Source: Saussurea involucrata (taxonomy: Eukaryota > Streptophyta > Magnoliopsida > Asterales > Asteraceae). Taken from it: 64,000 nucleotides of DNA. How positions within the stretch are numbered: the stretch's first letter is position 1; each line of letters starts with the position of its first letter. The position numbers were made by a program, and so were the translations under genes. This document shows positions 41,938-54,000 of the stretch, in pieces. The stretch covers positions 57,261,984 to 57,325,983 of the forward strand of contig CM066313.1 in assembly GCA_033807775.1 (NCBI GenBank), given 5' to 3'. The notes below the pieces were generated by a model, which was given only the letters and a program-made list of their open reading frames with translations, was not told where the DNA came from and ran no database searches.

Positions 41938-44340
41938 ATACCGAGAGTAGTAACCCCTGGCCTTGCTTTCTTCCCTCGAATTATTCTTCTCATTGTTTCA
42001 CGTCTCATCTGTGTCAAAAACCATTTGGATTAGGATTTAAGGTTGCTTTCTTCCTGCTACCTGTTGTTGTAATCACTGAAATGGAAGATAGAGAGAATCA
42101 AATTTCTTCCCAGACAGCTGTATCGCTGGCTCACAACAGGGCGACCTCAAAGCATATAAATCTGACCATCACGGTTTTCATTTCACCACAGGTTATTCGA
42201 AACCCTACCGACTTCTTTGAGGTATGCTATCATTTGTCTATCGATTTTGCATTTCCATTTCGATTTTCCATTTCTCTGTTTTTGAGTCAAGATTTCTGTT
42301 GGATGATTTCTATTCCTTTCATGTTTTGACATTCTATTAAGGGTTTTGATCCAAATAAGAGTAAACAAACGTTTTGGTTCTACTTTCTCAACAACCAAGT
42401 GTTTGTGTTATTGTATGTGTGTGTATTTAAAGAGTTTAGCTGTGAGAACGATTACAGCTAAAGATCGAGGAACACCAAAAGTGCAAATACAAAGTCACGA
42501 CAAATTAGTTATCAAATTAAATCGATGAATGTTTGTTGGGTAATAAATTTTTTAAAGTTTTTGTTAAATAGTATCAGTTAAATCAAACAGTGGTTAACTT
42601 GTATAGCAACAAAAAGAATTTGGAATATTGCAAATCTTGAAACTGCAATGGATAACAAGGGTTATGAATAAACATAACCTGGAGAGAAGTTTTGAAATTT
42701 CAACAGTTAAATGTTACTTTCATGGGTTAAAGCATTCTACTGCATGTATTTCCCCTTTGATATGTTTCATATTTTGTCTTAATATACAAAAAGACTTGCT
42801 TATATTGAAAATGGAAAAATGTTCCACCAAAAATGAGTAAGTGATGACAATTTGATGGTGAAAAGTATATGGTACTCAGAAAAAGTTGGAAGAAGTTCAA
42901 ACTGAAGTGGAGTTTTCCTTTGAGTTCTTGTTTTGTCGACATGGTGCTTATGTGTAGTAAAAATGACATCTAATTTTTTTTCAAAGTCACTCCATTTTAG
43001 ATGCCGACGCTACCCAAAATTTACCGACAAAACACCATCAAATTGAAACACTAAACAAATACATCACTTCTCATTCTTGATGGAACATTTTTCCCGTTTG
43101 ATACAAGCAGGTCTCTTTACGTATGAACCCAAAATGTGAAGCATATCATTTGTTAGCCATATAATGTTTAACCTCTTATGCATTAGTAACCTCTAAAACT
43201 ACATTTAAAATAAAGATGATAAGACATAAGTGGAAAAATCAACATTAGTGCATTGTGCTTGCTCATAATTCCTAAACAGAAATAAGTAATTACAAATGTC
43301 TTGATGGCCTGATATACAAATCCCACTTACCACTTATAAGTTTAAGTATGAGACTTCATTTCTATACATAAGGCTACACAGATGACAACAAAATCCTAAC
43401 AGTTACCATGATTATGAGATACATATTACAACAATATGAAACAAAATATAAAATTGATGATAATCAATTGTTTCACAACACATACAAGTATTTGACATCA
43501 TAGAGATAAGAAGAGGTAATGGAATATATATGTTTTTTACCAAGCTCTTCATCATTATAACCACTTTGGTTCTTGAACACAAGTAATCATCTATAGTAAT
43601 AACTTTTACATTTGTATAAATACTCTCTCGCATCAAAAAATCATCTATAAATAATCCTCAGTATTTTTCCAAGTAAAAGCCTTCCACCTCTAATTCATAG
43701 TTGTTGTTGCATCAATTTTTAGATCTCAGATAAACCATTTGCACTTGAGTTTTCACATTCTCTGCAAATTTATTTAAAACCTAGCACCGATAAACCATTT
43801 GCAAATGATGGATATGTATTGTTGGCCATAATCAAGAATCTTCAAGGAAGGGCAATGGCTTTCATACACATCTATTCCATGCTAGACAAACAGATGTGTA
43901 CCAAACATATCAGCCGATAGAATTTCACATTCAGCTTATGTTTGACTTAAATACTTATACAAGTATATACTACAGACTCCACAAAAAAACATAGTTTATG
44001 GTGCATACCAATTCACCTCCATTTCAATATATAACTCATAAATAATCAAGTTCAAAATGGCAAATTTGTATAAGGAATTACATGTAATCTAGGAGGGCAT
44101 GATCCCACAATCCTATTAGACTTGCTGACTCACAACATAAGAACTTCATAAAAACACAGTCAGAAACTCGGAATACAAATTGAAAGAATTCCATTTCAAC
44201 CAAGAAAAATATCTCGTAACGATAATTAGTTGTGCACCTACATTGAAATACCTTTAATTTTTCAAGGTTGGTTTAGTTATTGCTTGCTACTGTAAATTAC
44301 GTGAAAACTTTTCTTATATGGGCTTGAAATGTTTTATGTA
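41938..44340. other. Helitron interior, exon-like piece but no identified gene
   Basis: The plus strand has an ATG at 42081 opening MEDRENQISSQTAVSLAHNR and continuing to NPTDFFE before a donor-like gaggtatgc at about 42220. An acceptor-like tttcaccacag lies before its last 30 bases. I do not recognise the peptide. It may be a captured exon. Positions 42230-44340 are AT-rich with no supported gene. Confidence 0.3.
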
Positions 44341-44453
44341 GGCCTTAGATACAATTCGTTTATAGAGCTTGACAAGTTGGATTCTGAACCAGAGCTCTTC
44401 ATCCACATTTTTTCTGACAAAACCAACAACACATTGACCATTATTGACAGTGG
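44341..44453 (+). pseudogene. HSP90 N-terminal domain exon fragment
   Basis: The plus strand reads ALDTIRL-stop-SLT and then, after a frame slip caused by a short deletion, KLDSEPELFIHIFSDKTNNT, LTIIDSG. This is the region just after the first ATP-lid helices of cytosolic HSP90 (KIR..SLTD.S KLD..PELFI, then IIDSGIGM). It starts after an acceptor-like ttttatgtag and ends at agtg|gtatgt, a donor-like sequence, so it looks like one captured exon with its splice sites. A stop and a deletion show it is dead. No other HSP90 segment was found nearby. Confidence 0.8.
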
Positions 44454-47258
44454 TATGTCAGTCTGATTTCTTAAACTGCATGCATTGTTTAGATCACTTC
44501 CTTCTTGTGTTTCTTATAACATACATGTGTTTAGCTATAATTTTGAAAAAATTAAGATAGGGACACAAGTATACCTTTCTGCTTTAAGATATCCAAACAT
44601 GTCTTTTAGAGAGCTCTAATCAATTCCAATCAATTAGAGAGCAATTAGAGATTTTAAGTTGAGTTATTCTATATATATATATATATACTATTTGTATCTT
44701 AAGTACAAGTTATTCTATATATAAGTTTAGTAGTTTATAGTTTTTTTGATGATCCCTTACAGTAAAACTGAGGATTCTTCATTTTTGCGGAAAATTCAAT
44801 GTATTTATGATGAAAAACTGAGAATCAATGAAACGTTTAGTTCAATTTAAGAAATAATCATGCCTATATTATGATTTGATTGGGGATTTTAAGGTTGCTG
44901 GTTAACTGTTCAACCTTTTGCCCAACTATCATACTGTGAATTTATGGTTATTTTAAGGTTAATTTTGCTAGAATAATTTTATTCATATATGATGTGTGAA
45001 ATGAAGTCTGACATGCATTTCATGACTGAATTCTTTTACAAATTGTTTGTGTTGTGTTCTATATATGTACTGAATGAATCAGCTTATAACTTGTAGAATG
45101 CACCGGAGCTCTTGATTTAGGAAGAAACTGAGAGTTGATAAAATGTTTTTGTTGATTTAAAAAGGCAAAACCCAATTGGTTTTAATGGTTGGATTTGGAT
45201 CATTATGCTATAATTAAACATCTTGGCTATTCTATGTTACTACTAGCATCACCATGTGCTCATTTTTGCCGTAAACTCGGAACTGTTCACATGGCATTAT
45301 ACATGCATCATTTTACTCTTGTTGAAATCTATCTTTGTTCACTTGTGAATCCTTATGTGGCATCACTAGCGAAAATCCACAACAAGAGTAAAAGTTCATA
45401 TTTTGATGCAATCTCAGTAATTCGATTCGTGTATTCAATCGGCAGTTGAGTCTTAATCTTGTGATCGTGTAACAATCAACCAAATCCAATAACAGCTAAT
45501 GTTCTTGAATGCTACTTAGATTCAACTACCTTGTTTATCGTCTCATGGATACGTTTAATCGATTCTGCACGTTGAATCTTAAGCTGGTTGCCGAAGATCT
45601 TTTTACACAAGAAAGAAAATAAAAAAAGAAACGTGTGCTTACAATTAAACAATTTCATGGTTGTTTTTTAAGTTAGTATGTTAGTTCCTTTATATTGCAC
45701 TTTTTTCTAATGGTTGTGGCCCCCTCTAATGGTTGTGGCCCCCCTCTGCTCATTTCAAAGTCTAGTCTGATTTTGACTTTATTTGGTCAAACATCCTTCT
45801 TTGTGCCCCATGATTTTCTCCAGAAATCAACCCTTAGAAAATCACACAGATTAGCAGTTTCTTTGCTGTTAGTTGTTGATTTTGTTACTATTATTAGAGT
45901 AACATACATAATTGGTTATGTGGTTTGTTGAAAATTTCACTTTTCGTCCTGAAAATACAAACTTATGAGCATCTTCAATAGAGTTATCTCTGACAGGTTG
46001 CAGGAGGTGTGATAAGAACCGAAGTTGAAAATGAGATGGATTAACTTAAGGTATCTATTCTAATTTGAATATGCAAATTACGTTTTTGAGTTTAGTTATT
46101 CAACATTTAATTTTATATATATTTTGATTAGGATCAGGTTTTGTTTAATATATCTTTTTGATTGAGAGAAAATGTAGCTGTTTTTTCTGAAAAGCAAGGG
46201 TGCTTGTTTGAAGTTTAAGAACTTGACTGTCGTTTGCAGTTCAATTTCATTTGATTAAGCATAAAATCCTTGTTATTGTTATCGATTTTGGGGTACAATG
46301 TGGTGAAAGTAGGCATCGAAAGAGATGTATTAGAGGTTGTTTCGGTTTATTTTAGGGTATGATCGATAAAAATGGTATAGTTTGGGAGATTAGGTGAAGT
46401 AGTTTGCTTTATGGTAGTATAATATTTAATATTCTTTTCTTTTGTGCTTTATCAGATGGCTTATTCTCCCCTACGTGTGGCTGTTGTTCATCGTGCCAAT
46501 CTAATTTCCATGAAATATGACAACAATTACAAGAAAATTCTCTACTTATAAGTAGTCATCTTGGATGAGATTTGAATCTTGAATGTTCCGTGTGCCATTT
46601 CTTTGACTTCAATAACTCCTTTTGTCATGGTTTTTAGGGAAATTTTTAATCTTGAAAGCTCCCGTCTTTGTTCGTTTTATAAGTCACCTATTTTAGAATT
46701 TCACTTGGTGTTTGATTTGAATTAGCAATCTAAATGTCCAACCTGTCTGTATATTGTTTTGGAAGTTGTTGCTGCTGCTATTGATTATGATGTTGGTGCC
46801 TTTATTTTTTGTTTTTGTTGTTGTGCCTTTATTCGTTATTCTGTCACAAATGCATCTGTGGATATGTGTTTGCTGCTAAACATTGTTTGTTATTGGTTGA
46901 TGTTTGCATCAGTTGCTATGTTCAAGATGATGCCAAGGATTGTTCATAGTACTATCACATGCATGTCATGGAAATAAGGATGCATAGGAGTGATGAAGCT
47001 TGAATCTGTTGTATGAATACAATGTAAGATTCATCCATACAAAAAGATGTAAAGGCATTTCCAAAAATGGCAAGTGATGTTGAATGTGATTAATTACCAT
47101 GGGATCTTCATTATCTTGTTAGTGCTTATGGATGAAAGTAGAATTTTCTTTTTCTTATTATTCGTTATTGATTAAAAAATGTATCATATGCGTCTTATGA
47201 TAAAGTGATGTACTGTTTCTTTTGGTAAAGTTTTCAAAGAATTTTCCAATTCACTTAG
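44454..47258. other. AT-rich Helitron interior, no gene identified
   Basis: Small open pieces near 45189-45449, 46460-46550 and 46759-46977 show no domain I can name. Acceptor-like ttgcag at 45997-46002 and ttatcag before ATGGCTTATTCTCC at 46456 suggest further captured exon ends, without proof. Confidence 0.4.
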
Positions 47259-47655
47259 GGGCCGTTTACCTAATCACTTACCCGGGTAAGTGTTTACCAG
47301 TAAAATTCAACACTATCACTTACTTCTCGGGTAAGATTTTAGGAGGTCAAGTGTTCAAACCTCACCAAAGGTGAGGAGGGTGTGTGAGTTTAATTGTTGC
47401 ATTTTCCGTATATGAATATCATATACTTCAAAAAAAAAAGATTTTAGTCCACCAAAATGGCGTAGTATGCAACAATTTAGCCGGTAAAGCGCTAACCGTG
47501 GTAAGAGTCGTCAGACTCACTTACCGGGTAAGACTCTCGGTCCTTGCTTCCGCTCTTACCGGGTAAATTCTTGGTCTTTGCCATATTCATCTGGCTAAGG
47601 TAAGCTAATGTGACTTGGTAAGCACTTACCCGGTTAAGCGTTTTGTAAACGGCCC
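47259..47655. mobile_element. MITE with GGGCCGTTTAC terminal repeats (397 bp)
   Basis: The left end is gggccgtttacc and the right end gtaaacggccc, with cttag directly on both sides (47254-47258, 47656-47660). The interior has several palindromic cttacccgggtaag-type motifs (47275-47290, 47515-47530, 47548-47562, 47620-47636). There is no coding sequence. The GGGCCGTTT end is common in hAT-type MITEs, but an 8-bp duplication is not visible. Confidence 0.75.
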
Positions 47656-47927
47656 CTTAGTCTCTTTTGTTTAATTGTGGAGATTATGCAATTGAGAACA
47701 AATGTTGGTGTTGTATAATTATAATTTAGATGTACATGTCATGACAAATATTTATTAGTTGACTTGTAAATAAGCCATGCAAATCCATTAAATAATTTCG
47801 AGAAGAACGAAAAATAGAACAAAACAAAAAACATGTTTGAGGGCGAAATTATTGGCCTCAAAGTCGTGAATCACCCGCGCCGCATTGTGCGGATACACTA
47901 CTTATATATATATATATATATATATAT

Positions 47928-48008
47928 GGGTATCAAATACAAACCAGTTAGTTTGTACAAACTCGTACAAACCATACCTAGCTTCATGATTTTGTAAATT
48001 TGGCTTCA

Positions 48009-48053
<45 letters not shown>

Positions 48054-48322
48054 GCTTCATGAATATAAAATTTGGCTTCATGAATATATCATTTGGCATT
48101 TTTAACTAATTTTTTTACAAAAATACCCTAAAATACCCTTATTTTTGTAAAAAAAATAGTTAAAAATGCCAAATGATATATTCATGAAGCCAAATTATAT
48201 ATTCATGAAGCCAAAAAAAATATATATATATATTCATGAAGCCAAATTTACAAAATCATGAAGCTAGGTATGGTTTGTACGAGTTTGTACAAACTAACTG
48301 GTTTGTACCCGATACCACCCCT
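47928..48322. mobile_element. Foldback element 1 (~395 bp) in a (TA)n tract
   Basis: The two arms of about 180 bp are near-perfect inverted copies: tacaaaccagttagtttgta at the left is mirrored at the right. A short centre (acaaaaatacccta region) lies near 48117-48150. Repeats of ggcttcatgaatata fill the arms. (TA)n lies on both sides and inside the left arm. Confidence 0.85.
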
Positions 48323-48340
48323 CTATATATATATATATAT

Positions 48341-48620
48341 ATAAGAAAAATCCACAAAAGATGAGGTGACATCCTAAGAATTGAGAATTCCTCATTTCTT
48401 GAATTGTAGTTGCTTCTAAGGTATCCCACATTGATAGAGAGACAAAAGATTGGCAATGAATTGTGGATATATAAATGGAGGTTGAGATGTGTTTGTGGTA
48501 ACTCATGGGATTGACTCATTTTGGCCGATCCTCTAAATCAATGTTGTTGGCCTTTTTTTGGCCGACCCTCCAAACAATATGTTGGCTCATTTTGGCCAAC
48601 CTAAAAGTTTAAATCTATAT

Positions 48621-48662
<42 letters not shown>

Positions 48663-49078
48663 CTAAAAGGAAAATCCACAAATCATTCGGTGGCATCCTA
48701 AAAATTGAGATTTCCTCATTTCTTGAATTGTGGTTGCTTTTAAGTTATCCCACATTGATAGAGATAAAAAAAATGGCAATAAATTGTGGATATATAAATG
48801 GAGGTTGAGATGTCTTTGTGGTAACTCATGGGGTTGGCTCATTTTGGCTGATCCTCTAAACCAATGTTATTGGTCTTTTTTGGCCGACCCTCCAAACAAT
48901 ATGTTGGCTCATTTTGCCCGACCTAAAAAGTTTAAATCTATATCTATCTATAGGAAAATCCACAAAAGATGGGGTGGCATCTAAAGAATTTAGAATTCCT
49001 CATTTCTTGAAATGTAGTTGCTTCTAAGGTATCCCACATTGATAGAGAGATAAAAGATTGGCAATGAATTGTGGATAT
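48341..49078 (+). repeat. USE-TATA repeat array 2 (units D, E, partial F)
   Basis: This has the same order and sub-type features as array 1: D resembles A, and E shares gatgtctttgtggtaactca with B. F, like C, stops at its TATA element. USE sites are at 48423-48433, 48747-48757 and about 49032-49042. TATA elements lie 34, 33 and about 34 bp further on. (TA)n separates units. Confidence 0.75.
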
Positions 49079-49098
49079 ATATATATATATATATATAT

Positions 49099-49368
49099 AA
49101 GAAAAATCCACAAAAGATGAGGTGACATCCTAAGAATTGAGAATTCCTCATTTATTGAATTGTGGTTGCTTCTAAGGTATCCCACATTGATAGAGAGACA
49201 AAAGATTGGCAATAAATTGTGGATATATAAATGGAGGTTGAGATGTGTTTGTGGTAACTCATGGGATTGACTCATTTTGGCCGATCCTCTAAACCAATGT
49301 TGTTGGCCTTTTTTGGCCGACCCTCCAAACAATATGTTGGCTCATTTTGGCCAACCTAAAAGTTTAAA

Positions 49369-49377
<9 letters not shown>
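49099..49377 (+). repeat. USE-TATA repeat unit G (array 3)
   Basis: A full A-type unit. USE is at 49179-49189 and tatataaat at 49224, 34 bp apart. It starts inside the (TA)n that replaces the end of unit F. The next unit, H (49964-50040), is separated from it by two foldback elements. Confidence 0.75.
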
Positions 49378-49415
<38 letters not shown>

Positions 49416-49417
<2 letters not shown>

Positions 49418-49662
49418 TCAGGTTCAAGGTAAAACCTAAAAAAACAGAAAACTGAAGAACACCATAGAGGCCCTTCATCTTGACGGTATGCACTTGTGCA
49501 TACAGGTAATTCTAACATGCACAAATGCATAATGCACTTGTGCATAAAAACCAAAAAGTAAACTTAATTTACCTGTATGCACAAATGCATACCGTCCAGA
49601 TGAAGGGCCCCTACGGTGTTCTTCAGTTTTCCGTTTTTTTTAGGTTTTCCCTTGAACCTCCC
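49416..49662. mobile_element. Foldback element 2 (247 bp) in a (TA)n tract
   Basis: The arms ggttcaaggtaaaacctaaa (left) and their inverted copy at the right match with a few changes across about 100 bp each, including gaagaacacc and tgcatttgtgcatacaggta-like text. Both sides are (TA)n. Confidence 0.85.
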
Positions 49663-49678
49663 TATATATATATATATA

Positions 49679-49912
49679 GGGTACAAATCAAATACAAACC
49701 ATGTATTTGTTGCATCCCTTACAAACCAATTTGTATATATGCATAATCTGAGATGCATATATGCATTATCCCATATGAATGTATGTCCATTATATGTATA
49801 TTCTTGCACGTATACATATGCACATTGTTCATATATGCACACTGGTTATGCACATATGCACACTGTGGTTTGTAAGGTGTGCAACAAATGCAAGGTTTGC
49901 ATTTTACGGAAC

Positions 49913-49914
<2 letters not shown>
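49679..49914. mobile_element. Foldback element 3 (~236 bp)
   Basis: The left end (acaaatcaaatacaaacc, tttgttgcatcccttacaaa) is mirrored with changes at the right end (tttgtaaggtgtgcaacaaa, gcattttacggaacctc). The middle is rich in atatgcac/tgcatat. It is followed by a CT and a TA microsatellite. Confidence 0.7.
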
Positions 49915-49962
<48 letters not shown>

Positions 49963-49963
49963 A

Positions 49964-50039
49964 AAAGGAAAATCCATAAAATATTGGGTGGCATACTAAG
50001 AATTGAGATTTCCTCATTTCTTGAATTGTGGTTGCTTCT
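49964..50039 (+). repeat. USE-TATA repeat unit H, truncated
   Basis: This is the B-type unit start (ctaaaaggaaaatcc to gtggttgcttct). It is cut just before the USE position by the remnant of the Sirevirus LTR. Confidence 0.75.
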
Positions 50040-50056
50040 AATCTGGAATTCACAAT

Positions 50057-50068
50057 TGGTATTAGAGC
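50057..50068 (+). other. Primer-binding site of the right-hand Sirevirus
   Basis: tggtattagagc differs from the usual initiator tRNA-Met complement (tggtatcagagc) by one C-to-T change. It lies two bases after the LTR remnant. Confidence 0.85.
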
Positions 50069-50504
50069 GTACGGACGGTTCGATTCAAAGCAATCTAAAG
50101 CTTTCTGGTAAGTTTCTGTTCACTTTTATCGACTGTGTTCTTGACTCTCAAAAACCCATATTTTGATTCGGATAAAATTGTTTGATTTCGCGTATTGCAT
50201 TCGATTAGCATCATCATTATAAGCGTTTTTGCAATTTTTCTAATCCTAATTCGACTGTTTTATTGTGTTTTTGGCGAAATCAAGTTCTTTGGTTTTTGGT
50301 CTCTGTTCATGCTAAAAATCAAAATTTTCATCAAAATCGTGTTAGTTTGCTTCAAAATCGATTAGGGTATTGTTAGTTTTGTGTTTTGTTAGGTTTCTAA
50401 TCTTTCAGGAACGATTTTAGCAATCCTAGTCGCATATCTATCGATTTTGCACCTCACAACCGCTGTTTTCGGATACCACAGCAGCACTTTTCGGAACATC
50501 GCAT

Positions 50505-50940
50505 AAACTTCCCGGGTAAGTTCTCTTTTCTCGCTACTTTCTGGACAAAATTGATCCGGTAACCAAAAGTTCCCTGTAAATCTAATTTATCCGGGTAACT
50601 CAAAGTTTCCGGTTGATTTTTCTTTCCGGACACAATTCTATCAGGTAATCTAATCCCTCCGGACACATCATTCGGACACTCTGCTATCCGGTAAGTACAA
50701 TCATCCGGTAAGTTTCCCAAATTCATTCGGTAAGTTTTTGTTCTTATCTTACCCGGTAACCAAGTTATCCGGTATCTAATTTCTATCCGGTAAACTCAGT
50801 TCATCCGGTAACCAAGTGTTATCCGGTAACTTCAGTTTACCCGGACACTTCTGCTATCTGAACAACTCACACACATCTGATCCGGGACACTTCCAGATCA
50901 GACACTATTTCATCCGGATTCCTATCCGGTAAGTTCTGTT
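50505..50940 (+). repeat. Leader array of ATCCGGTAA motifs
   Basis: About twenty copies of TCCGGTAA, TCCGGACAC and close variants occur in ~430 bp of the gag leader. At least five read GGTAAGT (near 50515, 50690, 50707, 50729 and 50928), which equals the plant 5' splice-site consensus. The rest of the leader (50069-50504, 50941-51076) has no gene. Confidence 0.85.
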
Positions 50941-51076
50941 TAGCTAGTTTCTTACCAGTTTTACTCTACATCACTCTTAGAACCTGCGTTAGGACTTCCA
51001 CTCATAGTGCCTTGCTTTAGGATTCCACTTTGAATCGAACAAACGTCTGACGATCACATTAGTGCAATCACCAAAG

Positions 51077-54000
51077 ATGTCTCGTGACGCTCTTGCTATC
51101 GGCACCGATTCCAAGCCACCGACCCTCTACCAAGGAGAATATAGCCAATGGCGGGACAGATTCCTCATATTCATCGAGTCAAAGGATAACCACGAGTAGA
51201 TCTGGCGTGCTCTAACTGATGGCCCACAAGCTGAACCCATGAATGTCATTCCAGCACAAGAAGAAGGTGGTCAAGCTCGATATGAGCCCAAGAAATACTT
51301 GGAGATGAGCGAGGACGAAAAGGGCATGTTTGATGGCGAAAAGCATGCCAAGAGATATTTGGTTCAGGCTCTACCAAATTCGATCTACACAGCCATTGAC
51401 AGTTACAAGCACACCTCAAAGGGCATGTGGGATCAGGTAGAAAAGATGATGAGTGGGAGCAAAGTCGGCAACCAACTGAAGATCAACAGCTGCATTACCA
51501 AGTTTGATGGCTTTAAGCAGCGCTCCGGTGAATCACTCTCCCAGACTTATGAACGATTTTGCCTCCTACTGAACGAGCTCCACAAGAACAAGATCAATCG
51601 CTCAAACACGGAGAATGCGCTCAAGTTTTTGAACAACCTCTTGCCTGAATGGAAAATATTCGCTTCTCACATCAAGCACAACCACCTGATGGAGAACGTT
51701 GCAATCCATGACTCTACGAGATGCTTCTACAGGACGAGGATGAAGTCATAGAGATACTGAGCAACAAGAAGTCCGCTCCTAAGTCACAAGCTGATCCACT
51801 CGCTCTTGTTTCTTCAAAACGAGGCAAATCCTCCAGCCGTCGATACAAACGAGCTCAAGAGCCGAGTGAATCTGAACCAGAATCCGAAGAAGAGGAAGAA
51901 AGTGATTCTGATCCTGAATTGACTGCTGTAAATAAAGCAATGGCCCTGCTCTCCAGATCTTTCCAGCAAAAGAAGTTTTTCAAGAAACCCTCATCCAATA
52001 ATCAGCGCTACTCAACTTCTTCCAACAAGCGCCATGATTATCAGGATAAATATGAAGGAAAGAAAAAGGCAGATGAGCACAAGCAACCTGACAAGAAGGA
52101 GAAGAATGAGAAGGAAGATCGCAAGCCCGAGATAAAGAAGAAGGACGAACCCGTCACTTGCTACAACTACGGGAAGTTGGGTCATTTTGCCAAGGATTGT
52201 AGAAGGCCTATCGTGAAAAACTCCCACTACTACAAGGCCAAACTTCTTCTAGCAGAACAGAAAGAGGCAGGAGAAGCTCTATTTGTTGAAGATGACCACT
52301 GGCTGGCTCGTTCTGACAGTGAAAGCGATTCTGAAGACGATGATCGTTTCATAGGCTACCATTCTCCTCTAGAAGAAAAGGCGAAACTGTGTGAGGTGTG
52401 TGAACCTATTCATCAAAGCTTAATCGAACGAATGTAACCACTTGTTGAATGAATAGATTCTTACAAGGCCACCACTAATGAACAACTGCTTGAAATTAAC
52501 TCGTTAAAAGAAAAGCTAGATGTTCAAAAGCGCATGACTGAAAAGTACAAGTCCGAAAATGCTAATCTAAAAGACAAATGTACAAATCTTTTAATAGCAC
52601 CTAAGGACTTAAGGGCCAAAATATCTGAACTAACCTTAAAACTTGTTCAGTGTGAGAGTGAGAAAGCAGAGATTGTTTATCAGTGCTCATCTCTTCAAAT
52701 TCAGCACAAAGAAATGGTTTCTAAAATAACTGATCTTGAAACCAAACTTCATAAAAGAGGTCAAACTGATCTAACCATTCACATGAACAAACCTAAGGAA
52801 TTCACATACTTTAACAAGGAATGGGGAATCAGATACGATAATCCACAGTACTTGAAAAAGATTTTGACCAAAAGACCGACTCTTTATCACTTTGGTTTTC
52901 TCGGTCTGGACAAAAAGTATCCCGAATATAAAATCAAATGGACTGGTCCTCTTAAAAAAGAGAAAGAAGAGGAAACTGAGGAATACAAGCGCGCACACAC
53001 CACTCAAATTCAACTACCTTTTGTGTATGAGCCTATGAACTACTCTTAGAAGAAAAACCCAAAGAAATACCTCTCGAATGACTACTTTGACGGCTATAAG
53101 GTTGCGACGCCCAAGGATTCCTTCAAAAAGGATGAGGCCCAAGCACCTGAAACCAAAACTGAGACGTACGAGTTTAAACTCTATGTTCCTCCTCTCGTTT
53201 TGGAATAAAAAATAGTCGAATTAGAGGAGACGCTCGAGACGGAGAGAAAGAGTTTTCAAAAGGAAAAGTAAGCGCTTATAACAGAACTTGAGAGTCTCAA
53301 ATCCGTAAAACCGAATCTGTGTCGGATGAAGGGCAGGAAATCCTTCAAAATGAAATCAATCGGCTCACATCAAAACTGTCTGCTTTGGCAACAGAAATGA
53401 TGAAAGAGCATGTGAGAAATGGTCAACTCCAAGAGAAGCTTGACCTACTCCAAAATAAAAACCAGATTTCAACCGAAACTTCCTCAATCTCGTCTGATAC
53501 ATCTTCGTGCAAAGCTTTTATTAAAAAAACTTCTTCACGAAACGGTAACGAGTCTCAAGATGAATGTGTTATAAAGAATCTAAACTCTGATTTTTTTTCT
53601 TAGCTTCCGCACCAGATTCTCCTAATAACACAGACACAAAGTGTTCCTCACCTCCCTCGACCAATCCTAGTCCATCGATTCCGGATATTGATTTTTCTAA
53701 GTTCATGAATTCCGAGGGTAGTTAAGATGAAGAGTTTGAATCGTTTCCATTTGACAAACCTCTTCCAAGTCACACCGACTTTCTTTCAAAAGCGGTAAAT
53801 CGCCCGGTCAATTTTCTAAAAGGCGAATGTTCTTCAAAACCAAAGACCCCGGCTGTGAACAAAGTTTCTAAAATTGATTCTCGTTCACAAAATTAATCAC
53901 AGCCACGGAAAAAGACCGGTCGATCAACTGATAAAAATCTTGTCTACTTAAACTCTGCTGACCATACTGTTAATGATGTTTCAGATAAAAATGGTCGGGC

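Larger units (their letters stand above)
34502..47901 (+). mobile_element. Candidate Helitron carrying gene fragments
   Basis: The 5' end would be TCTATTACTACC at 34502, preceded by A. The 3' end has a GC hairpin (ccgca ttg tgcgg, 47880-47892), then ataca and CTAC at 47898-47901, followed by T. CTAC departs from the canonical CTRR in its last base. Both flanks are (TA)n, giving the A-T insertion context. Without the nested chromovirus (34662-41937) the element is about 6.1 kb. It has no Rep/helicase ORF but holds an HSP90 exon fragment, as expected for a non-autonomous gene-capturing Helitron. The 5' assignment is tentative. Confidence 0.45.

Noticed and set aside
42081..42329. Host gene starting MEDRENQISSQ
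   Set aside because: It is a short isolated open stretch with possible splice signals but no recognisable domain or further exons; recorded only as exon-like.
33866..49230. True U-snRNA genes at the USE-TATA repeats
   Set aside because: No U1, U2, U4, U5 or U6 sequence follows the TATA. Only the promoter-like part is recognisable, so I report promoter-type repeats instead.
47902..49964. Tyr/Ile repeat ORFs across (TA)n tracts
   Set aside because: They are translations of AT microsatellites and foldback arms, not genes.
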